A DNA stretch of 64,000 nucleotides. Source: Trematomus loennbergii. Its lineage: Eukaryota > Chordata > Actinopteri > Perciformes > Nototheniidae. Where the stretch lies: assembly GCA_012861695.1 (NCBI GenBank), contig JAAOOA010000352.1:182501-246500 (forward strand). The letters run 5' to 3'. Numbering within the stretch: the stretch's first letter is position 1; each line of letters begins with the position of its first letter. The translations under genes were made by a program, and so were the position numbers. This document shows positions 35,637 to 48,145 of this stretch, one piece after another. The notes under the pieces were generated by a model. The model saw nothing but the letters and a program-made list of their open reading frames with translations. It was not told where the DNA came from and made no database searches.

Positions 35637-36644
35637 GTAAGAGGGTTTCTATAAAGATTTAACAAGCTGGATAAATGTTCACTACAGATGGAGCACTTCA
35701 TTTCAGATGCCTACCCTGGACGCAGGACTTGATACGCCCCTTGATGAATACATTTAATTATAATGAAACCAGCTGCAATGCATCATGGATCCACCAGGGG
35801 GAGCAGTGATTAAAAAGCTGCCACAGTGGAACTCATGTGAAATAAACAGCTGATCTCTACAGGAATCTGATATAGCGGATATTTGTTAAGATCCATATGT
35901 CACGGATAGGATCATATTCTGTGCTAAATAAGAGACATGTAATCATTTACAAAACATCACCATGTTTTTATTTAACAAAATAATGTAGTTTAATCCACGT
36001 TGGTGTAAGTACAAAACCATCGCTATGTTTTTCATCAGGAAATGCAGACCGGCTCAAACAAACGATTTTTAATCATCATCCTCACGATCATTTCATGTAT
36101 CATATGTTCGCCGAATTGAAATGAAAGCACTAATAATGTAGTTTAATCCACGTGAGTTTACAACTACAAAAATAATCGGTTTGTTTTTATATCGCATTCG
36201 ACCGGAGGAAATGCAGCACGGCTCTCACTACCGATAATCCTAATTTAATCATCATCTTCACCACGATCAAACAATGTTTATGTTCGCCGAATTGACATGA
36301 AAGCACTGACAAATATGAATATACTGTAGTCAACTTCATTCAAACGTTATTAACGTGCCTAAACTCAGTAATTCACTAAAAATAGGTTTATATTTTAATG
36401 GAGCCTTGTCATCTCCCCACGGGCAAACAATAATATGTACAGTGTTAATAGTTTACTGTATTATTAGTGTTTAATTACTGCTATAACAATCACACATTGA
36501 GTTCATTGTGCAAGTTAAAATCAGACCGTTTTTTTTTTAAAAACGGCAGCTCTCAGGTGATCAGCTGTGTGTTTACACACCTAATGGCCCATCAGCCACA
36601 GCTCTCTCCCCCCCCCCCCCTGGTCTTTCTTCTCCAGCAGTTAA
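35637..36644. repeat. Start of the copy B-specific intron block; tandem duplication of about 155 bp
   Basis: From about 35680 the sequence leaves the copy A pattern. 35981-36133 and 36134-36305 are diverged tandem copies (TAATGTAGTTTAATCCACGT at each start, ATGTTCGCCGAATTGA near each end). A C-run lies at 36608-36620. No gene seen. Confidence 0.65.
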
Positions 36645-37636
36645 GGCCCCGGCTCCACGAGGACAAATACGGCAAAACGCATCGAGTAACGCAAATGCAA
36701 CCGCAAAAAACCTTCCGTCCCCACGCAATATACACCGGATTGTGTCAAGCTCCACGAGACGCTCCGTTTACATCCAAACGCTGGAAAAGCTGCAGTACAT
36801 ATGCCGAACCTGTACGTGGCGCTGTAACTTCCTCCACAAAAGCAGCGAAGAAGAATGGTTGTCATGGCTGCACTTCTGTGTATTCTCCGCGGTGGGGGCC
36901 GACAGAACCGGGCAGAGTTTTTCGCCGGTCAGCGAGTGTTAAAGTTTAAATCTTCCGGACAAAATTATCAAAGTGCCGGTCAAAGGTCTTCATTGTTGTT
37001 TATTGAGCTTTAAAACAAATGAATAACGACGATATAATGATATATAATCATCAAATACATCTCTTTTTCCTCTCTTCTCACAGCGTCAGTGTCTGTCTCA
37101 TGCGGCAGCTGATCCTGTAATGATGACCCGACAGTAAAAATGAACATATTTATAACTAGTTTAGGTAGTTTGAGAGGTAATTAAAATAGCTAAGGGTGAT
37201 GATCTGACTTGAAGTGTGTGTTTTGCTCCCGCTGCATCACAGCGGCAGGAGCTGCGTGTCTCCGTCCTGTCAGATTAGACTTCACTCGCGTTTATGTCCA
37301 TATCGAGATAAAGATAAATAATCTGAATTCAAGGAGGAGCTCCTGTAGATGTTGCACAAAGAACTGTAGCATGGTCAGTAGCGACTGGAGCACGATAGCA
37401 ACCCCGCGGGGAGAGGCAGGAGAGGCGGGGCTATGAAAACGAATGACCGTATAGGCGACTCCACGGCCCCGTTGGACCCCCAGAGCGCTCAGTTCCCAGA
37501 TCTATCCACCTTTGGACCCGTTGTCGTTTGCGGGGTCTGTTTCTCTACGTTTCCCTTACGGCGTCGTGGAGCTTAGAGGGCTATACGCATGAGAAATTGC
37601 GGATTCAACCAGTTTCCGTCCTCGTGGAGCCGGGCC
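36645..37636. mobile_element. Harbinger-like MITE 1 of the copy B intron
   Basis: TIRs GGCCCCGGCTCCACGAGGAC / GTCCTCGTGGAGCCGGGCC, with TAA on both sides (36642-36644, 37637-37639). 992 bp. Inside, AGTACATATGCCG and GCGCTGTAACTTCC are shared with the next element. No transposase domain. Confidence 0.8.
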
Positions 37637-37660
37637 TAAGTTAACTGTAGGTTACTCTGA

Positions 37661-38302
37661 GGCTGCTTTTACACGGGATCGTTTGCGTTTATGCACAGTA
37701 TGCGCTTTCAAAAAAGTCTTCCGTTCACATGCATTTAAAGTGTCTGTTCAAACGAGACCGCTGGAAACGCTGTAGTACATATGCCGGGACTGTAAGTGGC
37801 GCTGTAACTTCCGCCACAAAATACACCAAAAGCAGCGAAGAAGACCCCGGAGCAGCCCCGCAGCAATGTTGCCATGGCTACCCTTCTGTTTATGCCCCGC
37901 GGTGGATTCAGCAACAAGTGGACATGTAATTCTCCATGTCCTTGTTGCTGATGGTTGTGGTAGAGGAGCTGTAGATGTTGCACTAACATCTGTAGCATGG
38001 TCAGTAGCAGTAGCACTAGCAGTAGCTACTGGCAGTACTACTGCTATGCTACTGCTAGTGCTACTGCAGTGAGCAGCAGAGGCGGGAGAGGCGGGGCTAT
38101 CGTTATTTTTTCAGGTAATATTCGTAGTGGGCGATTACACGGACACGTTTGACACCCAGAGCGTTTCGTTTGCAAATCTATCCACCTTGGGACCCGTTAT
38201 CGTTTGTGGGGTCCGTTTGTTTCGGCCTCGTGTAAATAATAGGGCTATACGCAAGAGAAACTATGCAGATACAAGCAGTTTCGTTCTCGTGTAAATGTGG
38301 CC
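37661..38302. mobile_element. Harbinger-like MITE 2 of the copy B intron
   Basis: Ends GGCTGCTTTTACACGGGATC / GTTCTCGTGTAAATGTGGCC, flanked by TGA on both sides (37658-37660, 38303-38305). The internal core is shared with MITE 1, so it is a diverged member of the same family. A palindromic CTAGCAGTAGC-type cluster lies near 38000-38065. Confidence 0.75.
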
Positions 38303-38323
38303 TGAGTGACAAGCTTACAGTTA

Positions 38324-39380
38324 TGCCCCTTTCACACCAACGCGTTTTCAGCACCGGCTCGGAGCTAGAGCCTGAAAAGTACCGTTTTTCCTGTTCACAC
38401 CGCAGCGGCGCCGCCTCTTAGCTCCGGAATGCGGTTCACTTCCAGCTCCAAAAAATTGTCGGTCTAGAAGCAAGAGCTTCGGAGCTAAGAGGCGGCGTCG
38501 CTTACGTCTCTCTTACGTCGAGGCGTGCAGGAACTAAACCCACCTCCCCTGAACATGGGTCGACTGAAGAGTCTCGTCATGCCTGCCTACAAGCAGTAGC
38601 GCTGAGCAAAGTGACTAGAAGGCAACCACACACTTATAAAAAAAACACACTTTATAAAGTCAGGCAACACTAACCAGGCTTCGTGTGATTCTGTTTATTT
38701 GTACCTTACTTTGACCATCCGTTCGCTGTTATTGATCATTGTGGAGAGCAGGCAGACGTTTGTTATTATAGCAGCTATCGGATGGAATCAATACATGGGC
38801 TGCACAGGTTGTCATGTCCGACTATCACAAGTAGAATCATAATGAAAATACGCCGGTAAAATGCTGTAGAAAACGGCTTAGCAAGTAGTCAGTTTAGCTT
38901 CGGTTGCTATGCTAACATCACCCATGTTATACCAGAGAAACTTTCATAACAGCGTTGTGATGCCAAACAGCGTCAATTCAGACTGACACACATTCACTTA
39001 AGGGGAACTGGGGATATGTATCAGCTGCTTGTGTGACAGTCAGACAGTGAATACTTTAGAGCCGTGTGAGCTAACCCGGAGCTAACGGGAGAATACACTC
39101 CTGTTGAAGAGCAGCCAGCACTGCAGCGGTCGGTACTAAATGAACACATAAAACAATGAACCACGGCACTCTGGAGAAAAGTATAAGGTTGGAGAAGTCG
39201 TGAGCGCCGTTGGGGAGCAAATCAGCGATGTAAACGGTGACGTCATGACGCAGCAGCGGCAGCACCATCCCGGCTCTGAGTGGTGTGAACAGAGCGGGAG
39301 CTGAAAAGGGAAACCAGAGCTGAACCAGAAAAGCTCTAGCTAGGAGCTAGAAAGGGAAAAGCGCTGGTGTGAAAGCCGCA
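38324..39380. mobile_element. Harbinger-like MITE 3 of the copy B intron
   Basis: Ends TGCCCCTTTCACACCAACGC / GCGCTGGTGTGAAAGCCGCA, flanks TTA and TCA (one mismatch). The inside is about 700 bp nearly identical to MITE 4, so the two are recent relatives. Confidence 0.75.
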
Positions 39381-40657
39381 TCAGTGAAGTAACACTTTTT
39401 TTTGTGAGTCACGACCTGGCTGTTTCATTCTAACATAACGCTCCAAATGTTACTGTTTCCACTCGGACTTCAATACAGCAGAAATTCAGATTAATTTTTC
39501 AATAAATGATTCCACAAATTACAAACAACATAATTATGACATTCAAACAAACTACTTGTAGTAGATGAAGTACATTATTAAAAAGTTTACATTAACTTTG
39601 GATAATAACAATCCAAATTGAACTGTATGAAATAAAAAGGCACATTTGTCTTGTAGTAATAAAAAGGGCGACCTGGAGCCAATCCTGCAATGTCCCCACA
39701 GGTGAAGAGTTGACATGCTGAAGACCCAACCCCTGCAGGGGGTCTGGGGGGATTCTCCCCCAGGAGATTTTTTAAAATACTAACATAAAATACACATTCT
39801 GGTACTCTCTTGAGAAGAAAAATAAATAAATCTATTACTACACGACATATTTAAAAAATGAATGCCATTTTAGTTTTGTGTGACTTTGTTCTGAAAGCTG
39901 AACCTGCTGCTCCTCACAGAGAGAAGAGGGAAGAGGCTGAATTACTTTACATTGTGGATAAGGGTGGATAGCCCCCATTGTTCTGTGTGTCAAAATGAAA
40001 GACAGCCCACACACCTATCAATCATCAAACCGTGGGTCTTATTCATTACGTGTTGATTTCATCAACACGTAATGTTGTATCGATGTATAGAGAGGTGTAC
40101 TACCGCAAAAGTATTCTCCGTCGGGACTTCCTGCAACAACACCACGCCGTTATCGTGATTCTGATTGGCCAGAAGACATTATCAAAGATGTTCTATTGAG
40201 AAGACGATCACTACGTGACAAAAGTTTTCAAAAACCGTTTCTAGTCTTCGGTATTTCCAGACAAGTGGCTACTGAAATCAATCTTACTAACTGCTGTCTG
40301 TGCAATTTACTCCGCGCGAGTTGGCGGACTTTATTTTGCTTACTTTAACATCATTTTTCATGGTGGGGCTGAGGTGGGGCTAAGCCATTTCTTGGTATGG
40401 CTGTAGCCTACCCCAGCCATACCCTGGCGCCGCCACTGGAGAAACGTATCCTCTCTTTTCCTCTCTCCTCTCTCTCTCTCCTGACAGCCCGTCAGTTTCT
40501 CATGCAGCTCGCCAAACAGTGGGCGGAAATAATAATAATATTAATTATTTCACACAAAAAGGTTATGACAATATAGACTATTGACGTACAAATAACACTG
40601 TCTGTCAATTGTGTAAAATAAGAGGATTAGATTACTACAACATGTTGTTGTGACTTA
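39381..40657. other. Spacer between MITEs 3 and 4
   Basis: Holds a dispersed repeat (39660-39790), a perfect 13-bp hairpin (40045-40073) and transposon-end-like sequence near 40360-40440 (TGGCGCCGCCACTGG). No gene found. Confidence 0.45.
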
Positions 40658-41758
40658 TACCCCATTCACACCAACGGTGTTTCAGGGCCGGTTCGGTGCT
40701 GGTGCTTGAAAAGCACCGGGTTTTCCTGTTCACACCGCAGCGGAGCAGCGTCATAGCTCCGGAATCCGGTTCGTTTCGAGCACCAAAAAGTTGTCCGTGT
40801 AGAAGCAAGAACCGCATACGTCACGCTTACATCGGAGGGGGGCGAGATTAACCTGAGCTAACAGTTAAGGCGAGTACGGCAAATAAAAGTTGTAACAAGC
40901 AGTAGTGCTGAGCAAAGTGACTAGAACGCAACCACACACTTGTTAAAAAAACACACTTTATAAAGTCAGGCAACACTAACCAGGCTTCGTGTGATTCTGT
41001 TTATTTGTACCTTACTTTGACCATCCGTTCTCTGTTATTGATCATTGTGGAGAGCAGGCAGACGTTTTGTTTGTTATTATAGCAGCTATCGGATGGAATC
41101 AATACATGGGCTGCACAGGTTGTCATGTCCGACTATCACAAGTAGAATCATAATGAAAAATACGTCGGTAAAAAGTGCCTGGAGAAAACGGCTTAGCAAG
41201 TAGTCAGTTTAGCTTCGGTTGCTATGCTAACATCACCCATGTTATACCAGAGAAACTTTCATAACAGCGTTGTGATGCCAAACAGCGTCAATTCAGACTG
41301 ACACACATTCACTTAAGGGGAACTGGGGATATGTATCAGCTGCTTGTGTGACAGTCAGACAGTGAATACTTTAGAGCCGTGTGAGCTAACCCGGAGCTAA
41401 CGGGAGAATACACTCGTGGAGAGCAGCCAGCACTGCAGCGGTCTCTAAATGAAACACATTAATAAACAATGAACCACGGCACTCTGGAGAAAAGTATAAG
41501 GTTGGAGAAGTCGTTATTTAATTTAATCTGGCTTCGTATGATTAAAAGCAACGCAGTCCCCGGCCCGTTGTTGTTGTTGTGAGCTCCGTTGGGGAGAAAA
41601 TCAGCGACGTAAACTGTGACGTCATGACGCAGCAGCGGCAGCACCAGTCGGTCTCTGAGCGGTGTGAAAAGAGCCGGAGCTAAACCGAAGTACCGATTCG
41701 AACCTGAAAAGCTCTAGCACGGAGCTTGAACCGGAGTTGCGTTGGTGTGAAAGGGGTA
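40658..41758. mobile_element. Harbinger-like MITE 4 of the copy B intron
   Basis: Ends TACCCCATTCACACCAACG / GTTGGTGTGAAAGGGGTA, flanked by TTA on both sides (40655-40657, 41759-41761). 1101 bp. 40910-41660 is a direct repeat of 38605-39290. Confidence 0.82.
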
Positions 41759-43285
41759 TTAGTCACTTTGAAACCTGACTTAGGCCTTATTACTTCTGGA
41801 GTAAGTGACTTAGGCAAAACAGTGCACTTCTCTTTCCCGCACTACTGTGACAGACCATGGGGCTGGGTCAGCCACTAGCATATTCATATTTCTCTTCTCA
41901 AAAAGAGAAATATGAACGTTAGTTTTTAACTGAAATGATCAAATAAAGTCAACATTTCACAGTATTTACAAACATTGACCAAACCGTTCACCAGCCCCCA
42001 CCCCCCTATGTTGCCTACTGTATGCTGCAAACTCTTTGTTTAAAACTAATTGGCCATCAGAATGTGTGGAGGAAGTCTCCCAAGGGGGATGGTCACATTC
42101 CACAGCTCTCCCCCCCCCTCCTGTGATCTCCCAACCCCCAGTCTGTAGGTTTGTGTTCATATATTTAAGCTGTCGCACTTCCTGTTGTTTCTATCGCGCA
42201 TTGCCGGTATGAAAGGGTCTGTGCCGGAAATATCAAACATTTAATAAAAGTGAAAAACAATGAACAAGACTTAACGTATTAATAATAATTAATTATATTT
42301 ATTCCGTTTGGATGTACGATTTTTGACTTTGTTTAGAGCAGTGATCTTCTCTTCCTCTCTGCAGCAGAGAGCTAAGCGCTGTCAGACCGGACCTAACCCT
42401 AACCCTGAAAAGTATTATCATCTGAAATTAATCAGTATGTTATTAGTATTAAATACATATAAGTATTTTTACAACTTGTATTTAGAAATACTCTGTTGTA
42501 ATTATTGATGCATAAATGTGTTCATCCATTCAATGTGGCATCTGCTATAATGGGGTTAATGCATGATATTACTTAATAATACAATACATTATAATATATG
42601 ATATGATAATTACATTTTAATTTATTCATTTCTTATTTCATAGTTTCTCATTATTATTATTTTTATTTTTATCGCTGATCTTTTTTTTTTTTTTTTTTTT
42701 TGTGAATCTGTGCTGTCCTGTTTTTCACTCTCACCGTGTTGCTGTTTGAACTACTGGATTAATAAAGGTCCATCTTATTTATCTTATCTTAATGTATAAG
42801 TTGATTTAGTGTAAACATTTACATTATTACATTATTATGATTATTAATATATAAAGACTATATATTATTGAATTACAATTAAGATAATAAGATTAGATAT
42901 ACTTTATTTGATCTAAAATATTGATGTTTTTTCGTTATAGCAGCCTGTGAAAACCATAACAAATAAGTGATTAAATGCTACAGTATTCAGCAAACACAAC
43001 TGCAGAGCTGCAACATTGCAAACAGACTAAGTTCTACAACACCAAGTTGTCTTTGTGTATTTGTGAATGAAGCGCCATCTCATGGTTAAATCCTGTAATT
43101 GAACAAATGGGGAAATTTGGCAACGCCCCCAGCCACTGGGATCCGCTGGGTTTTTGGTTGGGACACACCCATTGGAGTCCTATCTGGAGTGCTACATCTG
43201 TAATGTCTCAAGAGATGGACCAAAATATACTCAGATCCTCATTCTTTAAAGATGTATTGATCTGCTTTGTTGTGTGTTCATTCAG
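41759..43285. other. End of the copy B-specific intron block
   Basis: Noncoding. 42665-42795 looks like a LINE 3' end (T-run, then taataaaggtccatcttatt and ATCTTATCTTA). From about 43200 the sequence rejoins copy A (ATGTCTCAAGAGA) and leads to the acceptor at 43285. Confidence 0.5.
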
Positions 43286-45073
43286 GAAGTCGTTCTGGAG
43301 TGTGTCAGCGTAAACTTAAGTCTAACCTGAAGGAGAGGTTCCAGTGTGTGTTTGAGGGCATTGCTAAAGCAGGAAACCCAACCCTTCTGAACCAGATCTA
43401 CACAGAGCTCTACATCACAGAGGGGGGGTCTGCAGAGGTCAATGATGAACATGAGGTCAGACAGATTGAAACAGCATCCAGGAAACCAGACAGACCAGAA
43501 ACAACCATCAGACGAAAGACCTCTTTAAAGCCTCACCTGGAAGAGATGCACCAATCAGAGCAGTGATGACAAAGGGCGTGGCTGGCATTGGGAAAACAGT
43601 CTTAACACAGAAGTTCACTCTGGACTGGGCTGAAGGCAAAGCCAACCAGGACATCCAGTTCATATTTCCATTCACCTTCAGAGAGCTGAATGTGGTGAGA
43701 GAGAACAAGTACAGCTTGGTGGAACTTGTTCATCACTTCTTCTCTGAAACCAGAGACGCAGGAATCTGCAGGTTTGATCAGTTCCCGGTTGTGTTCATCT
43801 TTGACGGTCTGGATGAGTGTCGACTTCCTCTGGACTTCCACAACACTGAGATCCTGACTGATGTCACAGAGTCCACCTCAGTGGATGTGCTGCTGACAAA
43901 CCTCATCAGGGGGAAGCTGCTTCCCTCTGCTCGCCTCTGGATAACCACACGACCTGCAGCAGCCAATCAGATCCCTCCTGAGTGTGTGGACATGGTGACA
44001 GAGGTCCAGGGTTCACTGACCCACAGAAGGAGGAGTACTTCAGGAAGAGGTTCAGAGATCAGAAGCAGGCCGGCACCATCATCTCCCACATCAAGACCTC
44101 ACGAAGCCTCCACATCATGTGCCACATCCCAGTCTTCTGCTGGATCTCTGCTACAGTTCTGGAGGAGGTGTTGAAAACCAGAGGGAGGAGAGCTGCCCAA
44201 GACCCTGACTGAGATGTACATCCACTTCCTGGTGGTTCAGTCCAAAGTGAAGAACACCAAGTATGATGGAGGAGCTGAGACAGATCCACACTGGAGTCCA
44301 GAGAGCAGGAAGATGATGGAGTCTCTGGGGAAACTGTCTTTTGAGCAGCTGCAGAAAGGCAACCTGATCTTCTATGAGTCCGACCTGACAGAGTGTGGCA
44401 TCGATATCAGAGCAGCCTCAGTGTACTCAGGAGTGTTCACACAGGTCTTTAGAGAGGAGAGAGGACTGTACCAAAGGACAAGGTGTTCTGCTTCGTCCAT
44501 CTGAGCGTTCAGGAGTTTCTGGCTGCTCTTCATGGCCATCTGACCTTCATCACCTCTGGAGTCAACCTGCTGGCAGAAGAACCAACAACCTCCCAGAAGT
44601 CTGAAGTCAAACCTCAACTCACACATCTCTACCAGAGTGCTGTGGACCAGGCCTTACAGAGTCCAAACGGACACCTGGACTTGTTCCTCCGCTTCCTCCT
44701 GGGTCTTTCACTGGAGACCAATCAGAAACTCCTACGTGGTCTGCTGACAGAAACAGGAAGTAGCTCAGAGACCAACAAGAAACAGTCCAGTACATCAAGA
44801 AGAAGATGGAAGAGGATCTGTCTCAGAGAGAAGCATCAACCTGTTCCACTGTCTGAATGAACTGAATGATCGTTCTCTAGTGGAGCAGATCCAACAGTCC
44901 CTGAGTTCAGGAAGTCTCTCCACAGATAATCTCTCTGCTCAGTGGTCAGCTCTGGTCTTCATCTTACTGTCATCAGGAGAAGATCTGGACGTGTTTGACC
45001 TGAAGAAATACTCTGCTTCAGAGGAGGCTCTTCTGAGGCTGCTGCCAGTGGTCAAAGCCTCCAGGAAGGCTCT
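43286..45073 (+). CDS. NLRC3-like B: FISNA-NACHT exon (frameshifted)
   Basis: Starts [25 protein letters not shown] is open to about 43510, where bases are lost (CAGACGAAAG for CAGACAAGAAG). The frame 43563-44174 then gives an intact P-loop GVAGIGKT (43575-43598) and [12 protein letters not shown] (from 43788), plus LWITTRP. Further indels near 44005, 44185, 44472, 44790 and 44823. The exon ends GGCTCT|GTAAGT and joins the LRR exon as Lys-Ala-Leu-Leu-Ser, the normal join. The P-loop is intact here and broken in copy A. Confidence 0.85.
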
Positions 45074-45086
45074 GTAAGTACATTAA

Positions 45087-45818
45087 TGGCGCATTTCCAC
45101 TGCAGCGCGTAGCACGGTTTAAGCGTGCCGTGCCAAACCCGGCCCGTTTTTTGTTGCTTTTCCACTAGGCGTAGTTACGGCTAACGGGTACTTTTTCACA
45201 GTTTTTCTGGCCCTCCAAAATCGTGGTTCTTTCCGGGCCAACAACCGGGCTGAGTATGCTAAACTAGTGACGTGAGTGGCTACAACTACAACACAATGAA
45301 CATATTTGACCGTGATTTAATTGTAATACACGTTTCAAAATGATGCCAAGTAACAACATACTGATACCGGTTAGTAAAACATGAATTAATGCTTTGACAA
45401 GTCTGCAGACAGACGGCAGAAACACCTTTTAAAATGCGTGTTTTCTGAATGGAGATTGGCTAAGCTAACGCAGTGTATGCTCCGACCGTCCACACTCACA
45501 ACAACGGCCTACAGACATAAATAAACCAGCGACTGTATTCTCCATGACACAGGCAGTCTGTGGTTTGTACTTGTTTCACTTTTGTCTAGTTTCTGAACAG
45601 ATATGAGGAGCTGTGAGCTCTGAGTGCTAACAGCTAACGGCTGATGTTGGTTTTGTGTTTCATTGAAGATGACGTCACGGCTCCGCCTACACTGCGTTAC
45701 TATAGTACTGCCCCAGCTACTAAACTGTAATGGGAATGCAGCATAAAGTGAGCCTGGCCTACCAAGGCCTAACTATACCGTACTAAGCCGTGCGAGGCCC
45801 TGCAGTGGAAATGCGCCA
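45087..45818. mobile_element. Harbinger-like MITE in the NACHT-LRR intron, copy B
   Basis: Same element and same site as 2199-2937: TIR TGGCGCATTTCCACTGCAG, TAA at 45084-45086 and 45819-45821. The differences from copy A are mostly 1-4 bp indels. Confidence 0.82.
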
Positions 45819-45895
45819 TAAGAGTCGGACTCATACATCATGATTTGAATATTCTGCTCATCATTTAAAAATATTGCTTGTTTTTCCTTTATCAG

Positions 45896-46068
45896 ACTGA
45901 GTGGCTGTAACCTCTCAGAGAGAGCTGTGAAGCTCTGTCCTCAGTCCTCAGCTCCCAGTCCTCTAGTCTGAGAGAGCTGGACCTGAGTAACAACGACCTG
46001 CAGGATTCAGGAGTGAAGCTGCTGTCTTCTGGACTGGAGAGTCCACACTGTACTCTGGAGACTCTCGG
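45896..46068 (+). CDS. NLRC3-like B: LRR exon 1 (1-bp deletion)
   Basis: 173 bp. The start LSGCNLSE is intact, then one A is missing near 45922 (GAGAGAGCTG for GAGAGAAGCTG). The rest gives [15 protein letters not shown]. Donor GTCAGG present. Confidence 0.78.
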
Positions 46069-46418
46069 GTCAGGATTTTTCCGTCTTCCAAATTGTCTCT
46101 ACCCAAATATATTTAAATAGTTGTGTTTTGTCCCCTTTTAGATCCTGAGATTGACATATTTTACACAAATTGTGTTCTGTCTCTGATGAAAAGACTTTAC
46201 TTTCACACTTAAGTTTTCACCTTTAAGTTTTGCCACATTTAAAAAAAATTGACTTTAAATCAAAGAACTGCGCAAAACTTATTGTGGTCAGTTAGAAAAA
46301 TCGGATCAGACAAGTATCTTATGATTGTGATCGACCTTGGTTCATCCTGTTCTGTCCCATATTTATAGCTTTGTGACGATAAATGCAGATTTTTTCTTGT
46401 TGATTGTTTTCCTTTCAG

Positions 46419-46592
46419 ACTGAGTAGCTGTAACCTCTCAGAGAGAAGCTGTGAAGCTCTGTCCTCAGTCCTCAGCTCCCAGTCCTCTAGTCTGAGAGAG
46501 CTGGACCTGAGGAACAACGACCTGCAGGATTCAGGAGTGAAGCTGCTTTCTGCTGGACTGGAGAGTCCACACTGTGAACTGGAGACTCTCAG
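46419..46592 (+). CDS. NLRC3-like B: LRR exon 2 (intact, chimeric)
   Basis: 174 bp, open: [44 protein letters not shown]. Its upstream intron matches that of copy A exon 3527 and its downstream intron that of copy A exon 6065, so it is the product of recombination between two LRR exons. Confidence 0.85.
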
Positions 46593-46938
46593 GTCAGGGT
46601 TCATCACATTTGATACTTAAATTGGGATTTACATTAATGAATACACATGTAACCTGCACAATATATTATTTTCCCATATGCTATCCAACCTGTCAAGTTG
46701 ATTTAGTTGCCAATTTATTCCATGAACATATGTTATGGTTTTTTGTTCACAATTGAGGGATCTTGAAATAACAAAGAAATCTAAAAGCTACTAGTAATGT
46801 TGTCAGATTGTTGAAAGAGATTAGTGGGTTGTGACTAGGAAAATAGTTATCATGTTAATGTTACCCCACTTCTGAACTAACCCTCCAGTCCTCACAGTAA
46901 CCTCAGATTAGGTGATGTATGTTGTTGTGTGTGTTCAG

Positions 46939-47112
46939 GCTGTCAGGCTGTCTGGTCACAGAGGAAGGCTGTGTTTCTCTGGCTTCAGCTCTGAGCTCCA
47001 ACCCCTCCCATCTGAGAGAGCTGGACCTGAGCTACAATCATCCAGGAGACTCAGGAGAGAAGCTGCTGTCTGCTGGACTGGAGGATCCACTCTGGAGACT
47101 GGACACTCTCAG
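46939..47112 (+). CDS. NLRC3-like B: LRR exon 3 (intact)
   Basis: Counterpart of 6583-6756 with the same protein (LSGCLVTEEGCVSLASALSS). Good AG and GT sites, phase 2 to 2. Confidence 0.85.
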
Positions 47113-48139
47113 GTATTATAAGCGTATATATGTGTTCATGTAAATTATAGTTTTCAAAATAGTCACAAAGACCCAAACCTGAAGAACATGGACCAGGAGA
47201 ATAAAACTGAAGGGTATGAGGACACAGGCAGCAGCTCAGTGTTTGCAGAAAAGACACAACAGCAGGGAACACATCTTTATCATTTTAGATTCTGATCTAG
47301 ATTGCAATGCTCATTTTAATTTGCTGATCACATTTTACAATATATTCAGGGGAGACCTCTACTTGGCCAGCAGGATGCTCAACATCTTGTTTTTGTGGTT
47401 GAACGGTTGCTAAAAATATCAAAATCCATCCTACAACATAAACACACAGCAGAGATCATCACTGTTGGACGTGATCTACACTCACTCCGGTATCTGAATT
47501 GATCAGAAGTGCTTCTTCTATTTTATAAAGCAGTAAATGGCCCCTCCCTCTGTTAAAAACAATGATGAACTATCAGACGTCTGGTGAATTCTGTGCACCA
47601 GAGATACCTTTAAATAAAGTTCATTTATTTTCCTCTTGAGATTGGACTAACTGAACACTGATAAATGTTTACATCTTATTTTCTGAAAGATAATAATTGA
47701 AAATAATGAGCTTTATTTATCGGCTCATAATGAGATGTTCGATTGACCTAAAATAATACCAGCTGAAAACGGACTAAGAGGAGCTCTCTGTGAACATAGG
47801 TTCATCTGTGGAGAATAACAAAGCTCCGTGTTTCTCACTCAAAGAAATAACTCATTGGATGAACTCAATTCAATTGTGGGCAGGTTTTCCATCCAATAAA
47901 TATTCGTAGCCCCAACTGAAACTAAAAACATCCATGCAATAAATTGAATTGAGTTAGTCCAACTCAATTTGATCAAATACAGCTGAAATAAAATTATTAC
48001 GTTAACTAAATTAAATGAATTTACATTTGTCCAACTAAAAATAATATAATTAATTGTTAAAGAAATAAGGTAAAATAAAATGATTTTTCACTTTATCCCC
48101 CATTAAGACACTCATGAGACAAAACCTGGTTGAGATATT

Positions 48140-48145
48140 TTTATT
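48140..48145 (-). terminator. Poly(A) signal of antisense SAMD3-like unit, copy B
   Basis: AATAAA on the - strand, about 630 bp beyond the stop at 48776. Same position as in copy A. The intron sequence 47113-48139 contains no other feature I can name. Confidence 0.5.

Noticed and set aside
36467..38072. ORFs of 60-160 residues over MITEs 1 and 2
   Set aside because: They cover non-autonomous elements and inverted repeats. No transposase motif and no consistency between the two related elements.
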